Shown piece by piece: positions 43,890 through 55,631 of a DNA stretch of 64,000 bases; the stretch's first letter is position 1, and each line of letters opens with the position of its first letter. Where the stretch lies: assembly GCA_022695795.1 (NCBI GenBank), contig MU404061.1, positions 186,001 to 250,000 of the forward strand. The letters run 5' to 3'. Below the pieces are notes generated by a model. It did not search any database and was not told the origin of the DNA. It saw only the letters and a list, made by a program, of their open reading frames with translations. The stretch is from Biscogniauxia marginata (lineage: Eukaryota > Ascomycota > Sordariomycetes > Xylariales > Xylariaceae). The position numbers and the translations under genes were made by a program.

Positions 43890-45910
43890 TTAATACTTGA
43901 ACCCGCCCGCGCGCGTCCTAAAAAGCCCCCGCGGGTCGACCTCCCGCTGCAGCGCCGCGAACCGCGCGTAATCCCGATACGAGCCCGTGACGTTCTGGTC
44001 GGCCTGCGCGTCGTTCATCAAGTACGGCAGGTAGAGCTCACCCTCGCCCCCTTCGTTTCCAAGCCAGCGCGGCACCGCCTCGTCGAGCCAGGACGTCATC
44101 TCGCGCGAGAGCTCGTACATCTCGGCGTCGTGCGCCGGGTCCGGCCAGCTGCACTGGAGCTCGAGGACCAGCCGGTCCGGGTCCGAGCCCCGGAGCCCCA
44201 TCGCGTTGCCCCCGGCCGCCTCGCTCCGCTGCCCGATGGCGGAGGGGAACGGCTGGAAGTCCACCGAGCACTGGCTCGTCAGGTGCAGGGGGTCGTTTAG
44301 GTATGCGGTCGTGACGGATCGCCACTTGTCGCGGATCTCGGCGTAAATTCCCGGCTGAGAGGGTATGTACGGGATCGTGTAGGTCTTTTTTTCCCCCCGG
44401 AGTTAGTTCTGCTTGTTGGACCAAAAAAGATTTCTTACATTTCATATCTCTAGCAAGTGTAAAAATATGATGTTTCGTCGGTCGGACAATTTCTTGGGGG
44501 GGGGGGTATAAAAGACTCACCCTGAATGATATCCTAGCATTGAGTATGGCGCTGGCATCGCCGTTGGCTTTGAGCTAACACACGTATCTTACGTTAGCTC
44601 ACTTAGGTCACTGGCTCTTAGTCCCCCATCATAAACGTAAGGGGGTGCAAAAAGTTCAACAAAAGAAAACCCCCACGTACAAGCGAAGAGTAATTTTTCA
44701 CCGATGTGATGTCCGCGAGAGGCAAGACATTCATGTAATCAGCAAACGGGCCCTCAGCTGGCGGCTTCTCGCCATCGTAGAAGAAAAAGATGATGTGGGA
44801 CTCGGTGCTCCCGACAGTAAGGAGCGTCGTGTGGATGATAGCAGCCTTGGGGTCTTCCCGTGCATAGGGGATGAAGCTGTGCAGGGCAGCGTAGAGCTCG
44901 TCATCCTTATCAGCGGTGAAGAAGCGGTAGCCACCCCAGACCTTGGAGATAGGGTAGGCTTGGACTTTGAACTGCGTTACAATACCTTCGTGGGAGTCCC
45001 TCTTGTTAGCCTCTCATACCGCTTACTGAGCGCGCGTGTATGGTTTATAAACAGGCAGAGAAGAAGATAGCCACTTGCGTACCGAACTGGCTTCCACTCC
45101 CTCTCATAGCCACCGCGAGGTCCGGATGAGCTTCCGCGTCCACGTTAACGACGGACCCATTCGCCATGACGACCTCCCAACCGACGATGTTCTGAAGGTT
45201 CTCGTTAGCCGTGCGATCCTGAGGGACCCAGTCATAGTATCACCTACGTCGGCGGCAAGTCCGTACTGCGCACTAAGGAACGATATTCCGCCCTGCAGCA
45301 GATATCCACCCACTCCAACGACCCCTATACATCACACGCGTAAGCCTAACTCCCCCTAACTAAACCGATATACCGTCCAGAAAAGAACTCACTCACCCAG
45401 TCTCCCTCCCACAATCGTCACCCCATACGGCTCCAAGTCACCAATAACATCGTTCCACTCGCCGCCGGGCCCGACAGACGCGATGCCCGAGCCCGCGTCG
45501 TACGTCGCGCCGGCGATCTGGCGCGTGGCGACGAGCACGCCATCCTGCGCCGTCGCATGGCCCGGGTTGGGATCATGGCCGCCGCTCTTGACGGCGAACG
45601 TGACGTCCGGATGAGCGTTGAGGACGCTGACGACGGCCGCGACCTCCCCGGCCGCCGTCGGGCGCACGACGCACGCCGGCTCGACCTCGCGCAGCGCCGT
45701 CGACCAGTAGCTCGCCGTCTCGTCCCGGTAGGCTAGGTCGCCGGGGTACGCGACGCGGCCCGCTGGGAGGGCGTCGACGATGTCGCTGCAGGCGTGGAGC
45801 GTCTGCGGCGTTGGGGTCGCCTGCGCATAGGATAGTAGTAGCGGCGACAGCAGTAGCAGCAGCGATGTCGTAGCGGCGTTCCTACGCCTGGTACCCAGTT
45901 GTCCCTTCAT
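43890..45910 (-). CDS. Secreted FAD-linked oxidase, berberine-bridge-enzyme-like, six exons
   Basis: Exons 45910-45397, 45324-45248, 45191-45083, 44985-44681, 44574-44521 and 44384-43890 join in phase to 517 residues. A signal peptide (LLLLLSPLLLSYAQA, to about 31) leads to a PCMH-type FAD domain. KSGGH112 supplies the usual covalent flavin His. The second attachment Cys of the family is replaced in GGRLGVVGVGG, so flavin is probably held by one bond only. The C-terminal BBE domain ends YRDYARFAALQREVDPRGLFRTRAGGFKY-like. Such secreted oxidases act on sugars, alcohols or secondary metabolites and release hydrogen peroxide. The substrate is unknown. Exon 5 is only 54 bp, and intron 5 carries a run of 10-11 G. 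Strong GC bias in the outer exons. Confidence 0.9.
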
Positions 45911-47070
45911 GTTTTTTTATGTGGTGGTCGGGATGGAATCCAAACCCTACGAAGAAACAAAAATAAAGGAAAAGAAATAAAGGGGGGGAGTTCTCCCACA
46001 CCGTTCACTATCAGTGGCGTGGTAAACCGAGGCTTGACTATGGTATATTCACTGGTGCTATACTACTACTAGATCAGGTAGGTAGTATACGCAGACTAGT
46101 GTATGTATATATTATATAATCCCTAAGATCATTATAGCCCCCTAGTCGCCTTGCCCTTGCATGATTGTTAGTGTTGGTTTATGCTCATCACAATTCCAAG
46201 CACTTTGCTAGGCCATCTTGGCAAGCTTGTGCCGAGGCGTTCTTATAAAAAATCCAACGGCTTTAACCAAACGTCCCTTGCTTCCTCTCTGTTATAACGG
46301 GAACATTGCCCGAGTGCAATAGGTCCAAGCTCTTGTTCTTGTTTTCTCGGGATCCAGGGGCTGCGTGAACAGTTGTGCCCGATTATAGCGAAGTGAGTTG
46401 TGCCCAGGGCTACATTACCACCCTGGTAAGTGACGAATGATCTGACCTCGAGCTCCTGAAACTGTTAGCGTATAGATCGCGAATACGACAACGGAGGAAA
46501 GAGGCTATAGAATACCCCGCATCACATGCGTTTTGCTAGATGAGGTTTCCTATAGACAGTCATTTGTTTTAAGATTATACGGCTCCTATGTACTAGTAGG
46601 AAACCCTACAGCTTGCTTCTAGAAATCGTATGTTCCTACGAGAACATTTTACTGATATCAAATCTAAATAAGGAACATCTGGGGTATATGCACTCTCTAG
46701 ATAACACATTTCAGCTGAAATATAATATATGATAAGATCGTTCAGGGTAAGTACTCTCTGAGCCGCATCCCTCGGCCGAGTCAACCAGTCACATTGGAGC
46801 CTCAAAATGACAACCCGTAACGGAGATGTTTATACATTTACCTCGGTTAGTGATTATATTTCCCATGTTTTGCATCCCATCATGATATGGGATTTGTGGT
46901 AATGGGTGTTTTGTTTAAATAAGTGTCTGATTCTAGTTGAGTATCTAATTAATGATTGGTCTGTGATACTTCGATATACACGATTCTTACAATTAAAGTT
47001 AACTGAACCGTTGTTGCAGAAGGCCACACAACCCAGAAGCGTCGATGACTACCTAATAAATGGGAAAAAA
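45911..47070. other. Intergenic 1.2 kb
   Basis: Upstream of the flavin oxidase. AT-rich, with short frames only. No regulatory site stands out. Confidence 0.4.
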
Positions 47071-48693
47071 TCACGCAGTCGTATCAACGCGATCAATCTT
47101 ACTACCTACATCTTCCACATCGTCATGCACTAAAACTGATTGTACTCTTTCGACCTGGCCCGGGTCTATCAGCACCACCTTATCGCCAAAGGCGCTTGCA
47201 ATCTCCTCCAGAGTCTTACGGCGAGTCTCCGGGAAATATAACCATCCGATGACCAGGAAGAACATAGTACATCCAACAAACACATAATAATAGTTCTCCC
47301 GAATGTTCGCAAACGCGCTAGGTCCAGCTTCTGTAATCGCAACATTGACGATGAAGTGGCTCGCTGCTGCAAGCCCCATGACCTTACTACGGAGGGCAAT
47401 AGGCAACACCTCGGCGCCGTACAGCCACGTAGTCGAATTGATCATCGAGTAGTAACAAGCCACGAAGAGATAAATGCCGAGGATGGTGAAGCCCTTTCCG
47501 ACTCGATTCTCGGTGTCTTGAAATATACGCTGCATGACTGCGGTGTAGATCTCGACCACGATGATTCCTATCAGGCCTGTAAGAATCATCTTCCGCCTTC
47601 CCCATTGGTCGGTCAGATACCGTGTCGTGATGCAGTTTGAGACAAAAGCAATAGTACCGTAGATGCCTGTAAGAGCCAGTATAGTCTTTGGACCGATTCC
47701 GAGCGACTTGAATAGAATAGTCTGGTAATACTGGATTACATTCACACCTGTGAGACTTGTCATGGTCTGTACTGCGATGGATACCATCGCACGACGCCCA
47801 AAGAGTCGAAAAATCTCCCTATAAGAGGTGATCTCTCGCGACATTTCGAATTCGATCTGCGCCCGCATCAAGGTGAATTCTTCACGTACCTCGTGCGATT
47901 GCAAGTCGCGGCGAACTCTCACAAACTCACGCCGAGCCTCCTCGACTTTGCCGTTCCTGAGAAGCTGTCGTGGCGAGTCAGGCATAAATGTTGCCAGGCC
48001 GGAAAACATAATCACGCCCCAAGGTATTTGTATTGCTAGGGGTAAGCGCCATTGGACTGGGCCATAAGGGGCGTAGCCGCAAGCAAAGCCAACCCAGTTG
48101 GACGCCATTGTTCCGAAAGCGATGCCACAGCCAGAGATACCGCCGATGAGACCGCGTTGGTCCGGTGCAGAGATCTCGCTGAGATAGATAGGCACGGTTG
48201 CAACCATAGCACCAACCGCGCAACCAGCTATGACTCGCCCAGCCAGGAACATCCCAATATTGACAGATGCTGTCTGTATCGTAGTTCCTATGGTGACTAC
48301 GATACATAAGAGCTGCATAAATCGAATGCGGCCAAGCCTATCGCCGATGAATGTCTGCGTGAGGGCCCCGATGGCCTCTCCGGCGATGTAAACAGCCACC
48401 ACTGCTCCGGTGAGTCCATTAGACGGGTGGTGCATATACTCAATCCAACTCTCATGGGCGATTGCTAAAAATAGCCATGTTAGATTGGGGTATTTTTTCG
48501 AAATCAGAACCAGCGTCTCGCCGTCCTTGGGGCGTTTTGCTCACTGGTTGTAGCTATGCCTGTATCAAAGCCCTGAAACACCGAAGTCAGAAAACTCTCT
48601 CTCGCCAACCACCAAGTTCCGAGGGTCACCTACGAAGAGGAACGTGCCGATGGCGGCGAAGAACGCAATGCCGAGCGTATACCAATCCGCCAT
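47071..48693 (-). CDS. MFS sugar porter
   Basis: Exons 48693-48634, 48572-48545 and 48464-47071 join in phase to 493 residues. Exon 2 is only 28 bp and encodes GFDTGIATT, the end of helix 1 (GFDxGI is a sugar-porter signature). Other signatures: GDRLGRIR after helix 2, PDSPRQLLRNG before the central loop (PESPRWL in most relatives), DQWGRRK in the second half and PETRRKTLEEI after helix 12. Twelve helices are expected, in the plasma membrane, carrying hexoses, pentoses or related molecules in symport with protons. Two substitutions in the PESPR motif make a substrate guess unsafe. It lies upstream of the flavin oxidase in the same direction, 1.2 kb away, so independent expression is likely. 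Confidence 0.92.
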
Positions 48694-50649
48694 ATTTCTA
48701 CTCTACGGAACGCAAGAAGTGCCAAAACATAATGGAACAACCAAGATGGCAAGCCATCCAAGGCAGAGAAAAAGACGGAAGTCGAAACCTTATTAAACAT
48801 GAGCTCATATTCTGCACTACCTCTGAATTGCCGAGAATACTACGACGGTAACAATACCGTCACAAACTAAGCCAAGCTACACGAGGGCGAAGATCAAGTT
48901 CCTTATGGGGAGAGTCCGGGGGCGCGCCGCGGGCACCAATCACATGTAGAACTTACCCCAGATACTAGAAACGATTGCCCCTCTGCTTCCCGTTGAAGTA
49001 GATATTTCCCCGGATGGTGGGGGATATCGGAAATGGGTATCTATTGTATTAATTATCGTGCCTTGCGATGCTATACAAAGTGTCCACAGAGGCGAGTGGT
49101 AGAATTTCTTGTGCCGTGTTGCAGGAAGAATATCACTTATACCCCAGGAAGAAGCTCGACATTCATATGAAATTATGTTGTTTCTTTCATCATCCGCAGC
49201 GCCTAAGTTCGCCCGGTGCTTAAATACCCGCCTTGGATCCGATGATCTCTAGCAGAGCTCGGAACCCCAATTCCATCTTCCCCAAGCAAGCTCCACCAAA
49301 TCCCCATCCGGTGACGTTGTCGTAGGATTCGGTATATGGAATATACCGAGAGCTTTCATTCCAGCCTTGGCCCCTATACTCATTTGCTGGATATCTTCGG
49401 CACCTCTAGATTTCCCGACCATTCCTCCGCATTGTAGATTCGCAGCGGGGTGAAAGCTCCTCTCGCGGCGGTGTCGTAGTGTCGATTGAGAGTAATAAGG
49501 TTGCACCCAACATATCTAGGTAAAAGACATCGTCGTAGTCCGCGTCGATCAAGTAAGATGGCGTTCTGTAGGTGGTACACGGTTTCCGTTTTCAGAATCC
49601 AGTACCAATCAGCAGTCGCAGATCAGATCTCTAGTCGGAGAAATACTGTCCAAGCCAGTACTTCCTAGCTCGAAATGGGACCTTGACCTTCGGGGCGCGC
49701 TCCCTTGCGTCTTTCCATTCTGCGTTTGTCATGACGTTCTTTGGGACAAAGCCATAAATTGACTCGTAGTGCTCGACTTTCTTATTTCGACGTTCCTGGC
49801 ATTTCCTCCTGAGAGATGAAACTGGAGAAAACGTCATTGTGACAATTGAATATCAAAAATACAGCTCTCGATAGCGTTTTCGTGTCGTATAATAGTTTTG
49901 CATCACCAGAGTCTACATTCAGTGATGAGTATGGAAGAATAAATAAATGAAGGAGAGGGAGGGGGCGAGAGGGAGGTCATAAGACCATATACACCCCAAG
50001 CGCACAGCCACAGCCGTTCTGCGAATATAATCATTTCAGCTGCAGGCTGCTGACCTAGCGAGGTCAATGGTTCTGACAAGTAATGTCTACATCAAGTTAG
50101 ATCAAGCTTACATTCACAGCGCCGAGCTTCTCGTCTTGGATAAACTACTTGGCAGGCAAAATATGTGTTGATTTGAAAATTATTGACTCTGTCGAAAATC
50201 CTTAGATATAGCGTGTCACCTCATGAGCGCGAAACCGATCATCCTCCTATATTGTCTGTTTAACTCGCCCATGCTTTTTCCTGTAACCAGATCCAGCGTT
50301 TGCTACAATGATACTGGATGTGAATACCTCGCTCAATATACTTATGGTCATTTCTTGTTATATGTTATAGAAAACGAATCCAGTCATTCACTCTAACACA
50401 GGCGCCAAGCCGCTGTGCCTCAGTGAGGCAGGAATAACTTCAAGTGCAACCGAGGGAGCATTTTGAGGCCCCCTCTCAGGGCATTTCAGGGTGACTCAAA
50501 ATGACTTAAAGCTAATCGTGTGGTTATAAGGAACTATGTTGGGTTCCTGGCAAGCTGTTAAAAGTTCCATATGATTTCAGGCCGAGTTCTGTCGTACTCT
50601 ACTGTTATGCGACGACTTTCTCGTGGCACTCGATCCTAAATACCGCGTT
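48694..50649. other. Gene-poor 2 kb with a possible small gene remnant (49249-49837, minus)
   Basis: On minus, a frame from 49837 gives about 68 residues (YGFVPKNVMTNAEWKDARER, then RARKYWLGQYFSD) that look like real protein. Protein-like pieces continue in other frames down to 49249. No splice sites join them well, so it may be a broken gene. Family not recognised. A 7+7 bp palindrome (TGCCTCA-G-TGAGGCA) lies at 50416-50430. Confidence 0.3.
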
Positions 50650-51710
50650 AGTACCTAGTTGAAGAGACCTGCGAAAGGACTCACCTATAATTATCTCGAA
50701 TCTCTCGCATCAGTGGCTCGTTGATGCTCTTGTTCAACGGCGCGAGAATTCCCTTGTCAGAAATTGTGCCATCAAGGACCAGTTTAACAGCTGTTAAATA
50801 AGAACATTGGCGTCTTCCATGTCCCCCATAAGCATTGTGAACTTGCCTATTGCGGCAGGCGTCCCGAATAATCGTACCATAGCAAAATATTTCGTAGGGT
50901 CGCCGTTTTCGCACAGCGTCGATGTACGTGTCTCTCGCCGGCCGTCCTGGTGCTCAATCACAAACTTGTGCTGCAGCATAACCATATCACGCTCTCCTTC
51001 CTCATACTGCATTTTCTGCTCCAATGTCGTGCATAGCGTATCCAGGGGGTTACCTCTAGGTATAATAGTGTCACACGGATGGACACTAGCCCTTGTCACA
51101 AATAGGCTCCTCTGAGAATAAGCCGAGCCACTGAGTATGTGTTGCTGCTCTGTAGGCAAATCAAAGGTCGCATTGGAGCGGATTCTGGTCTCAAGGTCTG
51201 TGGTACTTGACGATATAGCGCCAATGATAGTCCGAGTTGCCTCCCGCCATGCGATAGGCTTGTTAAGTACTTCGATTGGCCTCTCCTCGAGGAAACCGAG
51301 ATCGACAAGTACAAGTATAAACTGTGGGAAGCCCTGGTACCGTAGGGTACCACTTACTATTGTGTAGGCCTCAGGGATATTCTAACGCTCCCTGTATGGT
51401 GTCGAGTCTCGGTTGGGTACGCCACGAAGGCGTAGATGAAGTAGGGTTTCGTGGTACCCATCAGTTTCTCACCTGCTACCTCGACTACCTTACCATCCTG
51501 GTACCACTTGCTTGCGTTGCGTTGCGCTAGTAGAACGGCTCGCGATGATCACGAGAACTTGTAGCCTAGTGGGTTGTCCGAGTCTTTGGTTGCTGTAACC
51601 CGCCACAGTAACTTCAGAAAGAAATAATTTTGCCACCTGCCCGGTGTACCTCGTTGATAGTCTTGATAGCGTAGAAGTGATCGATACCCTTGAGCATCAT
51701 TGTTAATCGT
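50650..51710 (-). pseudogene. Saccharopine reductase (LYS9-type) pseudogene, C-terminal two thirds
   Basis: Read on minus from about 51705: GIDHFYAIKTINEVHRAGGKI, SYCGGL, DNPLGYKFS followed by TGA where the family has Trp, then KWYQDGKVVEVAGEKLM and AFVAYPNRDSTPYRERYN. Next GTLRYQGFPQF, KPIAWREATRTIIGA, NPLDTLC, QKMQYEEGERDMVMLQHKF and TSTLCENG. Last VKLVLDGTISDKGILAPLN to about 50681. The order matches glutamate-forming saccharopine dehydrogenase of lysine synthesis over about 300 residues, with frameshifts, small deletions and Trp-to-stop changes. The N-terminal NADP-binding part is absent. A functional LYS9 must exist elsewhere, as this copy is dead. A second genomic copy inactivated by RIP is the simplest history. 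Confidence 0.9.
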
Positions 51711-54485
51711 ATATTCCCAGCACTAACTTGTATAACACATGATCGAGCGAGAGCTCAGGGGGCGAGCAACGGGCGAGCACACGTAGTCTCGCATATACTA
51801 TGGACCATACAAAGATTAGGGAACTTAATATATGGACACTGTTTTCAGTAAAAAAAGCACTTATATACAGAAGTATCGCTGTGTTATTATAAATCGGAGT
51901 AGTAAGTAACGTTTCTACACTCACGAAGAAGGAAACCTTCAATGACGAGTTTCGTCTTTTATATTGGGGCTGTAACGGTAGTCTATTGACGTTAAAACCA
52001 TGCAAGGCACGCATTTGAGCCTCGAAATTGCACATAGGATCCTAGTCATCAGGTTCTAGGTACCCAGTTAAATCTGAGGTAGGAAGCAGGTACCGGTATC
52101 ATAGAACCTACCATCATAATGCATGAATTCGCGTACAAGTAATCGTCCTATCGTATAGCACGAGGAGGACCAGCACTTCTTGCAAAGACAGTTATATCAC
52201 AACCTTGATCGCGATATTTTCTTACGAGCTGCAAACCTCGACAATGCGGCTAAGACTGGGTTGAAACGTCTGATGGCACTGAAGTGATGGTTGGGTAATC
52301 AGTTTCTCGTAATCTAATAACTATATATACCAAGTTCTTATTCCTGTTTTTGGGGCAGTGAGGGATCCATCTGTCAAGGAGTTTATGAGCAAGAAACTGT
52401 GACATTAAGTAACTATAGACGTCTTTGTGGAAGTGATACATACTATTTAGAAAGAATAAAAATGAGAAATCTTATCGATCTAATGATTGGACCTTCATAC
52501 AGTAATGAATCTACTGGGTAAACTTCGATCGGTGCTATCCGCAGCAGGCGAGACAGTCATGTCAGATCGTCAGTCATTTTTGCATCATGCTTGTAATATT
52601 GAACCATTGTAGCAGTTCATAGGGTATTGAAAAATTATTAGTGTATGCTCGTATCATGAAGTTACACCTCCTATTAGATACACGTGGCTATGATATTGAT
52701 ATATCGTTCCCTGAGCCTTATCCAATAAGCCAAGCAGCTAGTAAGCTAAGCCAGAAATAGCGAACAATGTTCAGATGGTGCTAACTGGTCACGGAAATGT
52801 CGTGATTAACTGCAGCCGATCATCTGTTCATCCTATCGTATAACATTTTGGGCAGCTTCCTGTCACATGCGTCGTATTTGGGTTTTCGTGCCTTGCAGGT
52901 AGCCTACTACTTCTCGTTGGGCTCTTTCATTTCCCTTTTCGGACGTCGATGTCACATTCATAAAAGTCTCACACGGTTCAAAGTTACCTGTAGTCTTGAG
53001 TGATGTCCGTGGAGCTATATATTACGATTATATGTATGCGACTAGATATCAAATATGCCTATGTATCTCATCGGATACAGATCCATAATATAAGGCCTCA
53101 CAGGGCCATCTTATAGTACGTGCTAATAACATGTATAGTAATGATTCTTCTCTTAAATTTATGCCCTTTATAAGCTTTAACGAGCTTGCGCGCTTGTGTT
53201 ACAGACGATTCAAGAGCTTTTGTGGTTTGGCATTACGAATAGAAATGCTCTAGGATAACTGTACCTGCTCTAACCCCCATCACTATTTATCATGTTACGT
53301 TGAGAATACTATTTTGACCGTCCCATATGTGCACTTCTCGGAGTATCGATTAACAATTTAATATCGCATCGCGTCATAGTGTACTGTACACAATGTTAGT
53401 TTGTAAAGGTTTCACAAGCTGCGTTTTCAAACCACTTTGCTCAATTTTGAGCTAGATTCAACATTCAGAGACGCCTATTCTACTTAAACGCTCTAACTAG
53501 GCCTGGAGAATCTATAATTACAATACTTGAATAACACATAGAGCGTTATTGAATCTATGATGTATTATTTCCAAGCCCAGGAGGCATCGTATGGACATTC
53601 TTCCAAGCTTTCGTCGAATATTCATCATGAGACGTAAACATAACATTTAGCAACGATTTACAATTCATATTTCTCTAGGAATTCTTGAAATTCAAAGTGT
53701 CAAATATGTATGCTGCGTTTATACTAATAGTAGGTAGTTATTTGGAATGGTGTTTGATTTCTCATGGCCATATTCTTATCTATCATTTCGTCGATATAGT
53801 TCTAGTATTATATAAATAAATCTAGACCTCACTTATCAAAGCACGTTTTTAGAAACAATCACATGTCTAGATGTTTGAGGTGGCTGTGGATACGAGAACT
53901 CGAGATATCGTCACCGAGCATTGAAGAATCGCGTGGGGAGCGGGGACAAGACCAGCGGCAGGAAACACATCTCCATCTTTCCTTTTCCCCCTATCCGGGA
54001 GCGTAGACCGCTTCTTGTCTCCACCATGGCTGTCATCCGCCCTCCGCGCCATCAAACAAACAGCTGTCCAAGCTTAATTGGTCTCTAGCTTGGCCTCTAA
54101 TCTGAAGCATAGCGGACTGATTAACAGCCAAAGCCCAATCGATAATCTCAGTGCCATACCATGCTTGGAGATAGTCTAGAAGAGTGATTTGCCCCAAAGT
54201 GGGCGGGCTGGTGCCACGTCTTTGCAGACATTTGGCCCGTGCTGATATGGGGAGAATTAAGGACTAGTGTAAAGCGACAGCGGTCGAGCAAGGGAGTCAT
54301 TTATCTTAGATCTCTCAAGTGCTGCGCGCGACTGTTCTTCGTCTCTTCGTGACGCGACTGTCAAGTCTTCCCCATCATCCTCATCATTCTCGAACGCTGG
54401 AACGTTCCTATACCTCATTTATCTAGCATTATTTTCCCCCCAGTCGATCTTATCTTGAACCATCACCGCGCTGAAATCATTCATC
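51711..54485. other. Gene-poor, AT-rich 2.8 kb
   Basis: Only short frames on both strands, none with a motif. No tRNA, repeat array or transposase remnant could be recognised. Composition is AT-rich but not to the degree of the first 6.8 kb. Confidence 0.4.
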
Positions 54486-55631
54486 ATGGGCGACGACATA
54501 CTTTCGCGGGTGTTTAGCCGCAGGATGTCGACGAAAGAGATCAAGACGTCCGCCAGGATCACTAGCAAGGAGATCCACCCGATCGTGAGGACAGTCCAAG
54601 CCGGACAGGCTATCCTCAACGGGGAGAATGTGCAACAGAACATGACTGTTATAGCCGACGGTGTAAATGAATTGATTCCCAAAGCCGCGCAGATGGCAAA
54701 ACAAGCCAGGCATTTCATCCCATCAATACAGATAGTGGGCCGGTCACTCTGCGATAGTGCCAAGATAGTGACTTCGTTCAGCACAATTGCGACAACCGTC
54801 GGGATCGGTGCAAACGCGGTCCTGACTTACCAGGGCGTCCAGGTGCTCGAGCTCATCGCCGCCCGACTCAAAGATATCAATGCCACTCTTGCCGCGCAGA
54901 CTGCCATGATAGCGCAGAAGGACTTTCCGGGGTATGTTTATGATATGCTCCGAGAGCGGATAGGCCAGACCTCCGGCGACCCGGACTGCGCCCACTGGTT
55001 TTTCGTCTATCATCCGGACAATGACTGGTATCCCAAGTTTTACAACCTTCTCGAGAGTAAGCCGCTCGGCCCCGAGTTCTGCGGCTACACAAACCAGATA
55101 GACACCGCCTTCGTCTTCATGTTAGCGGCGCGGCGGCGCATCAATGAGAAGGCGAGACGCAAGACATCACGATATGGGTCGCCGAACCGCCCCGTCAGAC
55201 TTCATCTCCTGATCCCAGCCTATCAGCCCATCCTCATCGTTGAAGCGCTCAAGATTCCGGAGGAGATCGGCGACTTCGTCATGGAAGGTCGCATCAACAG
55301 CAACAAAGAGTTCGTATGGCTCAATCTGCCCGAAGAGCAGCGGCATTACGTCGTCGACATCGGTCACTGGGTCCCCCCGGCCATGGGGTTTTGGGACTCA
55401 GTTATGTCCAAATTCGGCCTAGTCGAAAGGCCGCCTGAGTTGAGAGAGGCTAGAATCCTAGGGACCAGACAGAAGATGTTAGGGGAATCAGACGAGGTGG
55501 ATGTGTCTCTTGGCAATGATATCGGCGATGGGAACGAGGACGACAAGGCGAATGCGGGCAACCAAGCTACGCCGTTACATCACCACCGCCGACGCCGTCG
55601 GCGACGATCACTGAGTGAACAAGGGAGATAG
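54486..55631 (+). CDS. Orphan protein of 381 residues with a central hydrophobic segment
   Basis: Intronless. Residues 1-80 are helical and amphipathic (repeats of Ala, Gln and Lys). Residues about 96-125 (SFSTIATTVGIGANAVLTYQ, with closely spaced Gly) form a hydrophobic stretch that could enter a membrane. A soluble alpha/beta-looking middle (about 145-330) contains FFVYHPDNDWYPKFY, HLLIPAYQPILIVEAL and HYVVDIGHWVPPAMGFWD. The tail is acidic, then His/Arg-rich with seven to eight Arg in a row. I do not recognise the family. Codon use is GC-rich and regular, so it is very likely a real gene. A link to membrane-active fungal proteins such as those of incompatibility systems is possible but unsupported. 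Confidence 0.75.
   Translation: MGDDILSRVFSRRMSTKEIKTSARITSKEIHPIVRTVQAGQAILNGENVQQNMTVIADGVNELIPKAAQMAKQARHFIPSIQIVGRSLCDSAKIVTSFSTIATTVGIGANAVLTYQGVQVLELIAARLKDINATLAAQTAMIAQKDFPGYVYDMLRERIGQTSGDPDCAHWFFVYHPDNDWYPKFYNLLESKPLGPEFCGYTNQIDTAFVFMLAARRRINEKARRKTSRYGSPNRPVRLHLLIPAYQPILIVEALKIPEEIGDFVMEGRINSNKEFVWLNLPEEQRHYVVDIGHWVPPAMGFWDSVMSKFGLVERPPELREARILGTRQKMLGESDEVDVSLGNDIGDGNEDDKANAGNQATPLHHHRRRRRRRSLSEQGR

Noticed and set aside
50416..50430. Palindrome TGCCTCA-G-TGAGGCA as a terminator or transposon end
   Set aside because: Too short, no partner copy or target duplication, and no gene ends there.
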